A stretch of DNA of 32,841 nucleotides from an uncultured Roseiarcus sp. Its GTDB lineage: Bacteria > Pseudomonadota > Alphaproteobacteria > Rhizobiales > Beijerinckiaceae. The notes below the pieces were generated by a model. It ran no database searches and was not told the origin of the DNA. It saw nothing but the letters and a program-made list of their open reading frames with translations. The position numbers and the translations under genes are program-made. The stretch is from assembly GCA_945957375.1 (NCBI GenBank), contig CAMFKX010000023.1, positions 1 through 32,841 of the forward strand, in the 5' to 3' direction. Positions 16,401 through 24,375 of this stretch are shown here, one piece after another (position 1 is the stretch's first letter; the number at the start of each line of letters is the position of its first letter).

Positions 16401-16701
16401 CCAATATGTCGAGAGATCAGGGCTATGCAGAGGGGCCGCCGACCCAAGGATCGCCGCTGATGCAGGTCAGATAATCACAGTAGCGCCGAAGATGCCTGCA
16501 AACTAACGTTTCCTTGCCACTGACATTCACAATTGAATGACCGCCTGCAGCAAGTCCTCGCAACGTTCGGGCGCGGATTCTGCAGTGCAAGAGCGATCCA
16601 AACAAGGATCCCGACCGAAGCCTATGTCGTCGCCGGTCGCGCCGCCCATCCGAGCACGGTGGACGGGCGAAAAAAACGCCATGCGAGGATGGAGCGGACG
16701 C
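16401..16701 (+). other. Intergenic stretch before the nucleotidyltransferase
   Basis: About 300 bases with locally lower G+C at 16455-16540. An in-frame ATG at 16537 would add 55 residues to the next gene, but those residues are unlike the family and have no ribosome site. No clear promoter pair or terminator is seen. Confidence 0.4.
16691..16695 (+). promoter_or_regulatory. Ribosome binding site setting the nucleotidyltransferase start
   Basis: GGAGC here lies six bases before ATG 16702 and favours it over ATG 16681 and ATG 16537. Confidence 0.5.
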
Positions 16702-17499
16702 ATGAACGAACTGGTATGGATCGGGCCTCGACCCGCCGAAACGAGCGACAGTCAGACTCGCGGGCAAGCCCCCGCCCTCATCCGCCAGGCGGTGATCATG
16801 GCCGGCGGAAAGGGAACCCGGCTGCATCCCTATTCGGCCCTCTTCCCGAAGCCGTTGATGCCTTTGGGAGACAAGCCGGTTCTCGAACTGCTCCTGCGCC
16901 GACTGAAGGCGGTCGGCGTGCGCGAGGTCATCCTGGCGGTCAACCATCTCAGGCATCTGGTCCAGGCCTATTTCAGCGACGGCTCCGATCTCGGGATCCG
17001 CATCCTCTACAGCGGAGAAGACAAGCCGCTCGGGACCGCGGGCGCGCTCGGCAACATGATCGACGAGCTCGATGACACGTTCTTCCTGACCAACGGCGAT
17101 CTTCTGACCACGATGGATCTGAACCGGATGGCGCTGACGCACCTGGCCGAGCGGGCGGATGCTTCGGTTGGCGTTTACCAACGGGAGAACAAGATCGACT
17201 TCGGTCTGATCGAGTTCGACTCGAAGATGCGCCTATGCGCGTACCGGGAAAAGCCGACCAACAAGTATTTTGTCAGCATGGGCGTCTACATCCTGCAGCG
17301 GGAGGCGGTCCGGGCGCATGTCGCCGGAGCCGACTACCTGGACATGCCGAACCTGCTTCTCAAGATCCACGCCAACAAAGGCAACGTGCTCTGCTTCAAC
17401 GACGATTGCATCTGGCTCGACATCGGCCGCCCCGACGATTTCGCACAGGCCCAGAAGATGTTCGAGGACGATCGCGGAGCCTTTCTGGATGATGCGTAG
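16702..17499 (+). CDS. Sugar-1-phosphate nucleotidyltransferase
   Basis: A cytoplasmic enzyme of 265 residues that would join a sugar-1-phosphate to a nucleoside triphosphate, giving an activated sugar donor. The N-terminal nucleotide-binding signature GGKGTRL is at residues 35-41, followed by FPKPLMPLGDKPVLE, LGTAGAL, and NGDLL around residue 131 (metal-binding Asp). KIDFGLIEFD and YREKPT follow, as in RfbA/GlmU/mannose-1-phosphate guanylyltransferase-like proteins. The exact sugar and base cannot be told from sequence. An unusual leader of about 28 residues precedes the catalytic core. Its end overlaps the next gene (17489), so the two are translationally coupled and probably act in sequence on the same sugar nucleotide for the Pel-like polymer. 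Confidence 0.87.
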   Translation: MNELVWIGPRPAETSDSQTRGQAPALIRQAVIMAGGKGTRLHPYSALFPKPLMPLGDKPVLELLLRRLKAVGVREVILAVNHLRHLVQAYFSDGSDLGIRILYSGEDKPLGTAGALGNMIDELDDTFFLTNGDLLTTMDLNRMALTHLAERADASVGVYQRENKIDFGLIEFDSKMRLCAYREKPTNKYFVSMGVYILQREAVRAHVAGADYLDMPNLLLKIHANKGNVLCFNDDCIWLDIGRPDDFAQAQKMFEDDRGAFLDDA

Positions 17500-18421
17500 C
17501 GCCCTCGTCACCGGAGGCGGCGGCTTCATCGGAGGTCATCTCGTCGAGGCCCTGCGCGGACGGGGCGTCGACGTGACGATTCTGGGGCGCACGCGCCAGG
17601 CCGGGCGGAGCGACGCAGAGCAGATCGTTCTGGACGCCGACGGGTCGGCGGCGGCTTTCGCCCGGGTCCTCGACAAGGTTTCGCCCGACGTCGTCTTTCA
17701 CCTCGCCGGGCTAACGCGGGGAGCGCCGGCCGAGTTGATCGAGGACAACGTCAATCTGACGCGGAGCCTTCTCGACGCGTTGAGGAAAGCGGGCGCGCGG
17801 ATCCGGCTGGTGGCGGCGGGAAGCGCCGCCGAATATGGATCGGCGATCCGCGACGGCGAACCGATCCGGGAGACGGCGATTGAAGCGCCGTTGAGCGACT
17901 ACGGTGCCGCCAAACTGGCCCAGACGCGCGCGGTTCTGGCCTGGGCGCAGGAAACCGGCCGCTCGGCGGTCGTGGCGCGCATCTTCAATCCGCTGGGCGT
18001 GGGCATGCCGAGGCATCTGGCCATCCGCGACTTCGCCGAGCAGATCGCCGCGATGCCGCAGGTCGGCGGCCGATTGTCGGTCGGCGACATCGACGTGCGG
18101 CGCGACTGGATCGACGTCGCGCATGTGGCCGACCTGCTCTGTCGGCTGGCCGAAGCGCCGGAGGCGGAGGGGGTCGTGAACCTGTGCAGCGGCGAGGCAC
18201 GGCCCTTGCGCGACCTCGTCGCGCTTCTCATCCGCGCCAGCGGGAAGACCGTGGCGCTCGACGTCGACGAAGCCAGGATCCGAGGGCGGGAGGTCCGGAC
18301 GATCGTCGGCGACGTCGACCGTCTTTCCGCCCTGGTCGGCCGTCCGCCGAAGAGCGACTTTTCCGCGATCGCGGAGCGGATCTGGCGCAGCGTCGAGCCT
18401 CGGCGAGGCGTCGCGTCGTGA
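17489..18421 (+). CDS. NAD-dependent epimerase/dehydratase (extended SDR)
   Basis: A cytoplasmic extended short-chain dehydrogenase of 310 residues. The Rossmann signature TGGGGFIGG is at residues 8-16, the serine region is GSAAEYG, and the catalytic pair Y138/K142 lies in YGAAKLAQ. A substrate-binding C-terminal part follows, including RRDWIDVAHVADLL. The family acts on nucleotide sugars as 4-epimerases, reductases or dehydratases; a reductase or epimerase is more likely because the dehydratase T-x-E motif is absent. The start ATG 17489 has GGAG nine bases upstream and overlaps the stop of the nucleotidyltransferase. The stop TGA (18419-18421) overlaps the GTG start of the GH114 gene. Probably part of donor-sugar synthesis for the exopolysaccharide. 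Confidence 0.85.
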   Translation: MMRSALVTGGGGFIGGHLVEALRGRGVDVTILGRTRQAGRSDAEQIVLDADGSAAAFARVLDKVSPDVVFHLAGLTRGAPAELIEDNVNLTRSLLDALRKAGARIRLVAAGSAAEYGSAIRDGEPIRETAIEAPLSDYGAAKLAQTRAVLAWAQETGRSAVVARIFNPLGVGMPRHLAIRDFAEQIAAMPQVGGRLSVGDIDVRRDWIDVAHVADLLCRLAEAPEAEGVVNLCSGEARPLRDLVALLIRASGKTVALDVDEARIRGREVRTIVGDVDRLSALVGRPPKSDFSAIAERIWRSVEPRRGVAS

Positions 18422-19323
18422 TCGATGGGAACGCCCTGACGAAGCCCGGCCCGGCGCTGTCGCGACGGGCGCTGCTGATCGCCGCCGGCATGGCCGTCTC
18501 CGGCGCGCGCGTGATCGCGAAGTCCGAGACGACGTCGCTGCGCCGATTCGGCGATCCGATTCGCTGGATCGCCTATTACGGCGCGAACGCCGACGAAGCC
18601 GTTCTCGCAAGCTATGATCTCGTGGTCCTCGACCCTGGATTCACGGGATCGATCGCCCGATGCGGCGAAGCGGGCGCGCGGGTCTGCGGCTATCTCAGCT
18701 TGGGCGAGATCCGGACCGCGGACCCGAACCTGCCCCTCGTCGATCCTTCGATCCTGCTGCCGCCCAATCCGGACTGGCCGGGAACCTTCCGGATCGACGT
18801 GCGGCGCCCGTCGTGGCGTTCGCTGGTCCTCGACCGGCTGATCCCGGCGCTCGCCGCCCAGGGCTTCGCCGGGTTGATGCTCGACACGCTCGACACGCCG
18901 CCTTTTCTCGAGGCGCGGGAGCCTACCCGCTTCCCGGGGATGGGCAAGGCGGCGATTGACCTGGTCGAAGCCATTCGCGCCCGCTGGCCGAGGCTGACGC
19001 TGATCGCGAACCGCGGCTATGCCCTGCTGCCGGACCTTGTCGAGACGATCGACGCGGTCATCGCGGAGAGCCTGCTGACACGCCCGGGGCCGGACGGCCG
19101 GAGTTATCGCTGGGTCGGCTCCCGCGAGGTCGAAGCGCAGCTGGCGTTATTGCGGCCCGCGGTACGGGCGCGCCCCGCCCTGCCGATCCTCAGTCTCGAC
19201 TATTGGGATCCCGACGACTCCAGCACCCGAGCGGAAATCTATCGCCGAGAGCGCCAGATGGGACACCACCCCTACGTCGCCACGCGGTTGCTCGACAGTA
19301 TTGAGGCCGACCATAACTGGTAA
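18418..19323 (+). CDS. PelA-type GH114 endo-alpha-1,4-polygalactosaminidase, TAT-like signal
   Basis: An exported glycoside hydrolase of 301 residues. GTG 18418 overlaps the previous stop (GTGA), and a purine-rich GGCGAGGCG stretch lies upstream. The leader SRRALLIAAGMAVSG has a twin-arginine motif plus a hydrophobic core, so Tat export is likely. The mature part matches the GH114 domain that forms the N-terminus of PelA: WIAYYGANA, YDLVVLDPGF, GYLSLGE, GFAGLMLDTLDTP and IDAVIAESL. The last two hold the probable catalytic Asp and Glu. In PelA this domain cuts galactosamine-rich Pel polymer; the same reaction is expected here. It is unusual that the domain is a separate protein from the PelA-like protein at 14481-16400, with two sugar-nucleotide genes between them. 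Confidence 0.85.
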   Translation: MIDGNALTKPGPALSRRALLIAAGMAVSGARVIAKSETTSLRRFGDPIRWIAYYGANADEAVLASYDLVVLDPGFTGSIARCGEAGARVCGYLSLGEIRTADPNLPLVDPSILLPPNPDWPGTFRIDVRRPSWRSLVLDRLIPALAAQGFAGLMLDTLDTPPFLEAREPTRFPGMGKAAIDLVEAIRARWPRLTLIANRGYALLPDLVETIDAVIAESLLTRPGPDGRSYRWVGSREVEAQLALLRPAVRARPALPILSLDYWDPDDSSTRAEIYRRERQMGHHPYVATRLLDSIEADHNW

Positions 19324-19453
19324 GACCGCGCTCATGGATCGCATCTTGACACAAGTCAGGGATCCGACGTGGCGATTTGAGAGGATTTAACCTAGATCAC
19401 AACACGAAATTAACTTTACCTTGCTGGCGACGCGTCAGCCGAGAAATCGAATC
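19324..19453 (+). promoter_or_regulatory. Intergenic region before pelD, probable promoter area
   Basis: A 130-base gap with an A+T-rich centre (19376-19425), unusual in this genome. TTGACA occurs at 19346-19351 but has no matching -10 at 16-18 bases. A promoter for pelDEFG is plausible here but not resolved. Confidence 0.35.
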
Positions 19454-20479
19454 ATGGCTTCAACGTCCATCAAGACCGAGCCTGCGCTTTCCAGAGGGTC
19501 CGGCGATTCGCTCGCCGATCGGGTCTCGCGGAGACGCCCATCGGGTCCGGCGCATCCGAACGAAGCGTTCGCGCTGGCGGGCTCGCGGCGCCAGCTCCTC
19601 GAGATCATCGTGCTTCTGGGCGTAATCGCCGTCATCCAGCGCCGCCTCGGGGCCGACGGATCCGGCCTTCCGCATCCCTTTGCGATCCCGGTGCTGCTCT
19701 CGTCGTGCCAGTACGGATTGGCGGGCGGCATGATGGCCGCGGTCGCGGCTTCGATCCTCTACCTCTTCGAACTTGCGCCCCAATCCGGCGCCGAGGACTT
19801 CTACGCCTACGGGCGGGCTGTGGTGATCCAGCCGGCCGCCTGGCTGGCGACGGCGCTGGTCCTCGGCGGGTTGCGCAGTCTGCACATCCATCAATACGCG
19901 GACGTGTCCGAGGAACTTGCCGCCAGCCGCCGGCGCGCGAGCGACCTGAGCGACGGATTCCAGCGCGCCGCCGCGGAGAACGCAGCCCTCGAGCGCCGCA
20001 TCGCCGCCGACACCGGCAGCGTCGCCGCCTTGTCCCGCAGCCTGTCCCAATTCGATCTGACGGACCGATGGACGGCGGCGGCGAGCTTCGGCAAGCTGTT
20101 TCGCCACGCGACCGGCGTCGTCACGTTCACGGTCTACCTGCGGATCGGCGACGCCTACGTCCCGGCGTTCGCGCTCGAAGGGGACAGCCCCCGCACCGTG
20201 AACGCGATGAAGCCGATCCCGGCGGCTACGGTCGCGGTGCTGCTGATGGAGAGCCGCGCGGACCCGCTCGCCGGAACCGGTTCGAGGCCGGCGACCCGAA
20301 GGCGCTACGTGCTTGCGGTCCCGCCGTCCGACTGCGGCGACGCGCTCGCCGCGGTCGCCTGCGAGTTGCCGCCGTCGCACGACCTCAGCTTGTTTTTCCG
20401 CCGCGCTGACGACGCGGCCCGCTTTTTCGCGTCAATCCTGCGCTCCTGTCCCGACCCGCGCCTGGAGATCCAACCATGA
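19454..20479 (+). CDS. pelD: PelD-like inner-membrane protein lacking the GGDEF domain
   Basis: A 341-residue inner-membrane protein. Hydrophobic segments occupy about residues 40-60 (LLEIIVLLGVIAVI), 75-110 (HPFAIPVLL to SILYLFEL) and 120-145. They are followed by an Arg/Ala/Glu-rich coiled coil (about 150-190) and a GAF-like domain (about 195-330). Classical PelD (about 455 residues) has a further degenerate GGDEF domain that binds c-di-GMP and switches on Pel synthesis; here the protein ends after GAF. ATG 19454 is chosen over TTG 19421 because the latter adds only a basic leader with no ribosome site; the ribosome site of 19454 is also weak. The stop overlaps the start of pelE (ATGA). Identity is supported mainly by order with pelE, pelF and pelG. 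If correct, control by c-di-GMP has been lost or moved elsewhere. Confidence 0.78.
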   Translation: MASTSIKTEPALSRGSGDSLADRVSRRRPSGPAHPNEAFALAGSRRQLLEIIVLLGVIAVIQRRLGADGSGLPHPFAIPVLLSSCQYGLAGGMMAAVAASILYLFELAPQSGAEDFYAYGRAVVIQPAAWLATALVLGGLRSLHIHQYADVSEELAASRRRASDLSDGFQRAAAENAALERRIAADTGSVAALSRSLSQFDLTDRWTAAASFGKLFRHATGVVTFTVYLRIGDAYVPAFALEGDSPRTVNAMKPIPAATVAVLLMESRADPLAGTGSRPATRRRYVLAVPPSDCGDALAAVACELPPSHDLSLFFRRADDAARFFASILRSCPDPRLEIQP

Positions 20480-21393
20480 GTGGGAGTCGCAACGTGACCG
20501 CGGTTTTTCCGGCAGACACGCAGGGACTCCTGCGCAGGATCGCAAGGGCCGGCTGGCTTCCGGCTTTCGCGGCGCTGCTGCTTTGCTGGCAGAGCGGCTT
20601 GTTTCTCGCGCTGTCGACAGCACGGCTGTCGCTCGGCCAATATGCCGGGGCGCAGGGTCTCGGCTGCCTGCTTCCGGCGGTCTGGTTGACGCTTCGCCTG
20701 GGCCGGCCGCAATCCGACCCCCGTGATCGGATCGCGGTTCAAATGCTCGTCTGGTCCGGACTGGCGGGACCCTTCGGCGCTTTCGTCGCGCTCGGCCTGC
20801 TGGTCCCCCAGGAGCCCGCCGCCTCGCGCTTCGACAGGCAGGCCGTCGGCGCCGGCGGTCCCGACGGCTCTCCGGCGCCGCTCGATGCGGCCGAGCGGGT
20901 GCAGATCGGGCTCCTCGACAAGCGCGTTCGCCTCGAGGGCGCCGCGCGCATCCGGCCGTTGCTCGACGTGATGACCGAAGGGTCACGCGAGGAGCGGCTC
21001 GAGGCTTTGCGCGTCATCTACAAGCGCTACGATCGGGACCTTGGCCCTGCGCTGCGGCAGGCGTTGCAGGACCCGGATTCATCGGTCCGGGTGCTCGCCG
21101 CGACCGTCATCGCCAGTCTCAACGGCAAGTTCGGGCTGGCGATCGGCAAACGCCTATCCGAAGCGGCCGCAAGCCCGGAAGCGGGCGGCGGCTGGCGACG
21201 CCTCGCTGAAGCGCGGCTCGACTACGCTCGAAGCGGACTGCTGGAGCGTTCCCGGGCCCGCGCGCAGATTCTGTCGGCGAACGAGGACCTGGCGCGGGCG
21301 ACGCGGCTCGATCCGAGCGACCCTGCCCAGAACGCGCGGCTTGTCGACGCGCAACGCGAGCTCGCAAGGCACGACGATGCTTTCCGCTCGTAA
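20476..21393 (+). CDS. pelE: PelE-like membrane protein with helical repeats
   Basis: A 305-residue protein anchored by hydrophobic segments near residues 25-50 (WLPAFAALLLCW to GLFLALS), 55-75 and 90-115. A cytoplasmic helical part follows, with HEAT-like features (LLDVMTEGSREERLEALRVIYKRY; ALQDPDSSVRVLAATVIASL) and then a TPR-like end. Known PelE (about 330 residues) has the same layout and forms an inner-membrane complex with PelD, PelF and PelG, probably organising the synthase. It overlaps pelD by 4 bases (ATGA) and ends 16 bases before pelF, so it is translationally coupled. PelE is poorly conserved in sequence, so the name leans on layout and position. Confidence 0.78.
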   Translation: MSGSRNVTAVFPADTQGLLRRIARAGWLPAFAALLLCWQSGLFLALSTARLSLGQYAGAQGLGCLLPAVWLTLRLGRPQSDPRDRIAVQMLVWSGLAGPFGAFVALGLLVPQEPAASRFDRQAVGAGGPDGSPAPLDAAERVQIGLLDKRVRLEGAARIRPLLDVMTEGSREERLEALRVIYKRYDRDLGPALRQALQDPDSSVRVLAATVIASLNGKFGLAIGKRLSEAAASPEAGGGWRRLAEARLDYARSGLLERSRARAQILSANEDLARATRLDPSDPAQNARLVDAQRELARHDDAFRS

Positions 21394-21409
21394 GGAGCAC
21401 GGGTGCCCC

Positions 21410-22906
21410 ATGACCGAGGAGGCCGACGTCTGCCTGATCGTCGAAGGCGGCTATCCGTACGTCGTCGGCGGCGTGGCGTCCTGGGCCGACGCGCTGATCC
21501 GCGCCTCGCCGCAGCTGACCTTTTCCGTCATCGCGATCACCATCTCCAGCCAGCCGCGCCGTCGCAGCTACGAGCTGCCCGGCAATGCGATCGGCGTGAG
21601 CGACGTGGTCATCGACGCCTGTCCTTCCGGGCGCCTACCCCTACACGGCGAGAAGGATCAGGTCCGGCAGATTCTCCGGCTTCTCGAAGCGACGTTGACC
21701 GACGGCGGCGCGTCCGCCTTCGCCACGCTGATCCACAAACTGCGGGAGACCGGTTTCGGACAGGCCGCGCTGCTGGACTCCAAAACCGCCTGGAGGGCGA
21801 TGGAAGCCGCTTACGCGCGGCTCCTGCCCGACAGCCCGCTGCTGGATTTCTTCTGGTCGTGGCGGTTTCTGGCGCGAAGCGTGCTGGCGCTGACAAGCGG
21901 GCCGCTGCCGAAGGCGCGCATCTTCCATGCCGTCGCGACCGGTTATTCGGGGCTGCTCGGCAGCTACGCGAAGCTCGTCGCCCAACGGCCGCTGCTGATC
22001 ACCGAGCATGGGATCTACACCAACGAGCGCCGCATCGAGCTCGCTGTCGCCGACTGGCTGTTCGACTCCGACCCCACCGGCTTCGACGTCGCCGCCCTGC
22101 CCTCGGCATTGAGAACGATCTGGCTCGACGCCTTCCGGTCATTTTCGCGGATCGGCTACGAGCTCGCCGACACCATCACCACGCAGTACCGGGCCAACCA
22201 GTCGTTTCAGCGCGCGGACGGCGCGCCGGGCGGCAAGCTCAGGATCATTCCGAACGGCATCGATGTGGCGAAACTCTCGGCCAAGCCGCGCGCCCTCGGG
22301 CCTCGTCGGCCGACCGTCGTCATGATCGGGCGCATCGTGCCGATCAAGGACATTCGCACCTTCATCATGGCGGTCGCCCTGCTCAAGGACTCGGTCCCCG
22401 ACGTGCTGGCGGTCCTGATCGGACCGGAAGACGAAGATCCGGAATATGCCGCGAGCTGCCGGCAACTGGTCGGCCAACTCGGGGCCGAGTCGGCGATCGC
22501 CTTTCTCGGTCGGGTCCCCGACGTGATGACCTACCTGACGGCGGCGGACGTTCTGGCGCTCTCCAGCATCAGCGAAGCGCAGCCAATGGCCATCCTGGAG
22601 GCCGCCGCAATCGGCCTCGCGATCGTGTCCACCGACGTCGGCTCGTGCCGCGAGATCATCGAGGGCTTCGACGGCGACCCGGTCGTCGGCCGGGGCGGCA
22701 TCGTGGTCGAGCCCTGCAACCCGAAGGCGATGGCCGAGGCGCTCGCGGCCATCCTGCTCGACGAGGCGATGCGGAACGACATGTCGGAGGTCATGCGCCG
22801 GCGCGTCGGGTCCTACTATCACAAGGATCGGGTCACCGGTCTCTACGAAGCGCTCTACGCGGAGCACATGACCGCCGCGTCTCCGACCCGGGCGGGCCCG
22901 GCATGA
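21410..22906 (+). CDS. pelF: PelF glycosyltransferase (GT4 family)
   Basis: A cytoplasmic glycosyltransferase of 498 residues, close to the usual 507 for PelF. It polymerises the Pel-type polysaccharide from a nucleotide-sugar donor. The family signature at the N-terminus is ADVCLIVEGGYPYVVGGVAS. The GT-B C-terminal half carries IIPNGID (about residue 280), GRIVPIKDIRTF, and the EX7E donor-site motif at E389/E397 in SISEAQPMAILEAAAIG. I chose ATG 21410 because it begins MTEEADV, as PelF proteins do; AAGGAG lies 12 bases upstream, slightly far. ATG 21377 is possible. The stop overlaps the ATG of pelG (ATGA). In classical Pel the donor is UDP-GalNAc; here it could differ because of the local sugar-nucleotide genes. 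Confidence 0.95.
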   Translation: MTEEADVCLIVEGGYPYVVGGVASWADALIRASPQLTFSVIAITISSQPRRRSYELPGNAIGVSDVVIDACPSGRLPLHGEKDQVRQILRLLEATLTDGGASAFATLIHKLRETGFGQAALLDSKTAWRAMEAAYARLLPDSPLLDFFWSWRFLARSVLALTSGPLPKARIFHAVATGYSGLLGSYAKLVAQRPLLITEHGIYTNERRIELAVADWLFDSDPTGFDVAALPSALRTIWLDAFRSFSRIGYELADTITTQYRANQSFQRADGAPGGKLRIIPNGIDVAKLSAKPRALGPRRPTVVMIGRIVPIKDIRTFIMAVALLKDSVPDVLAVLIGPEDEDPEYAASCRQLVGQLGAESAIAFLGRVPDVMTYLTAADVLALSSISEAQPMAILEAAAIGLAIVSTDVGSCREIIEGFDGDPVVGRGGIVVEPCNPKAMAEALAAILLDEAMRNDMSEVMRRRVGSYYHKDRVTGLYEALYAEHMTAASPTRAGPA

Positions 22907-24279
22907 ACAGCGTCAACAGCGCCATCGAACGGCTGACCCGCCAGGGCGCCCTCTCGGGAATGGTCGCCGCCTACGGCTACGCGGCGCTGCTGGTCGCCGG
23001 CCCCTGGATCTTCACGGCGCTTGGCCTCGTCAGCCTGGGTTCCGCGGAGTGTGACGGGACCTGCGCCGAACTGACCGCGTTTCGTTCCGTCGTGATCTAC
23101 AATTCCATGTTCGCGCTGATCATTTCGAGCCCGTTGGCCTTCGCCGCGGGGCGCTATGCGTCGGAGCAGATGCAGGGGCGCGGCCAGGACACCGTCTTCG
23201 CCGGACTGGTCCTGGCCTTGGCCGCCTACGCCGCGATCGCCGCCGGCGTCGCCGCGCCCTTCTACCTGTTCGCGACCACGCTGGATTCCCGCGCCGTCGT
23301 CGCCAGCATCGTCAATGTCATGCTGCTCGGCTGTTCCTGGCTGCTGATCCCGTTCCTCGGCGCGATGCGCGCTTACCGGTCCGTCCTGATCGCTTTCGGC
23401 GCCGGCGCCGCCGCCATGTTCGCCTTCGGCTGGGCGTTGCGCGACCCGAAGGCGTCCGAATTCCTCGCGGCGTTCGACGCCAGTTTCGCGCTGATTGATT
23501 TCCTCATGCTCGTCGCGGTGGTGCGCCGCTTCGGCGCCGCGATCGTCTTCGACCCCGACCTGAACACGAAGATCGGCGACCGATGGGAACTTCCGGCGGC
23601 GGGCGCCGCCTACGCCCTCGGCCTGTGGGCGGACAAGGTCATCATGTGGCGCTCGGGCTCGCCCGGGACCCTGGTCGTGGCCGGCGCGCTGCGAACGATG
23701 CCCGGCTACGACGCGGCGATGTTCTGGGCGCAGCTGTCGTCGATACCGGTCATCGCCGTCTTCTTCGTCCATGTGGAGACGCGTTTCACGACGCTCGTCC
23801 ACGCCTACCACCAACGATTGCAACAGAATGCGAGCCTGCGCGAGCTCGACCAGATCGCCAGACGCATCGCCACCCACGTGACCGTCAGCCTGTTCGGACT
23901 GTTCGGCGCGCTGATCGTGTTCGCCGGCATGATGATCCTGCTGTCCTTCATCTTCATGGCCGAGCTCGGACTGAAGCCTTCCTACATGGGAATATTCAGG
24001 ATTTCACTGTGCGCTATGGCTTTTTACACAAGCGCCATGTTCTGCTTCAGCTTCCTGCTCCATCTCGACCTTCGCCGATCGGCCTTGACCATCGTGGTGA
24101 CCTTTGTCGTCCTCAATATAGCAATCACCATCGCGCTTCTCCCATTAGGTTCCGATTTCTACGGTTACGGCAACATGATCGCAGCGACGGCGACATTACT
24201 TGTCGGCTTCAGGTTGGTGACGATCGAGATGAACTGGATCCATTACCACAATTTTATAACAAATAATCCTTCTGCCTAA
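22903..24279 (+). CDS. pelG: PelG polysaccharide transporter (MOP/MATE-like)
   Basis: An inner-membrane protein of 458 residues (usual PelG is about 456) with about 12 hydrophobic segments spread along its length. Family features include the N-terminal GYAALLVAGPWIFT, SSPLAFAAGRYASEQ, YALGLWADKVIMW, TMPGYDAAMFWAQL and FFVHVETRF. PelG is thought to carry the growing polymer across the inner membrane, working with PelF, PelD and PelE. The start overlaps the pelF stop, so the two are coupled. About 95 bases separate its end from the next gene, an A+T-richer gap, so a further promoter there is possible. Confidence 0.95.
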   Translation: MNSVNSAIERLTRQGALSGMVAAYGYAALLVAGPWIFTALGLVSLGSAECDGTCAELTAFRSVVIYNSMFALIISSPLAFAAGRYASEQMQGRGQDTVFAGLVLALAAYAAIAAGVAAPFYLFATTLDSRAVVASIVNVMLLGCSWLLIPFLGAMRAYRSVLIAFGAGAAAMFAFGWALRDPKASEFLAAFDASFALIDFLMLVAVVRRFGAAIVFDPDLNTKIGDRWELPAAGAAYALGLWADKVIMWRSGSPGTLVVAGALRTMPGYDAAMFWAQLSSIPVIAVFFVHVETRFTTLVHAYHQRLQQNASLRELDQIARRIATHVTVSLFGLFGALIVFAGMMILLSFIFMAELGLKPSYMGIFRISLCAMAFYTSAMFCFSFLLHLDLRRSALTIVVTFVVLNIAITIALLPLGSDFYGYGNMIAATATLLVGFRLVTIEMNWIHYHNFITNNPSA

Positions 24280-24375
24280 GTCATGAATACGCTTTCCATC
24301 ATTTAGAAATGGCGTCTTTATCGCCGCTCGAAGCGAACACCGAAGAAACTGGCGCATCGAAAAGAGGGATGAACA
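24280..24375 (+). promoter_or_regulatory. A+T-richer gap between pelG and the dehydratase
   Basis: A gap of 96 bases with a weak imperfect inverted repeat near 24292-24316 and a GAGGGA ribosome site before ATG 24376. It could hold a second promoter, but no clear -35/-10 pair is seen. Confidence 0.3.

Noticed and set aside
20395-20430. RRAD near the end of PelD as a possible c-di-GMP RxxD site
   Set aside because: It lies in the last helix of the GAF-like region, not in a GGDEF domain, and the motif is too short to mean much in an Arg-rich protein.
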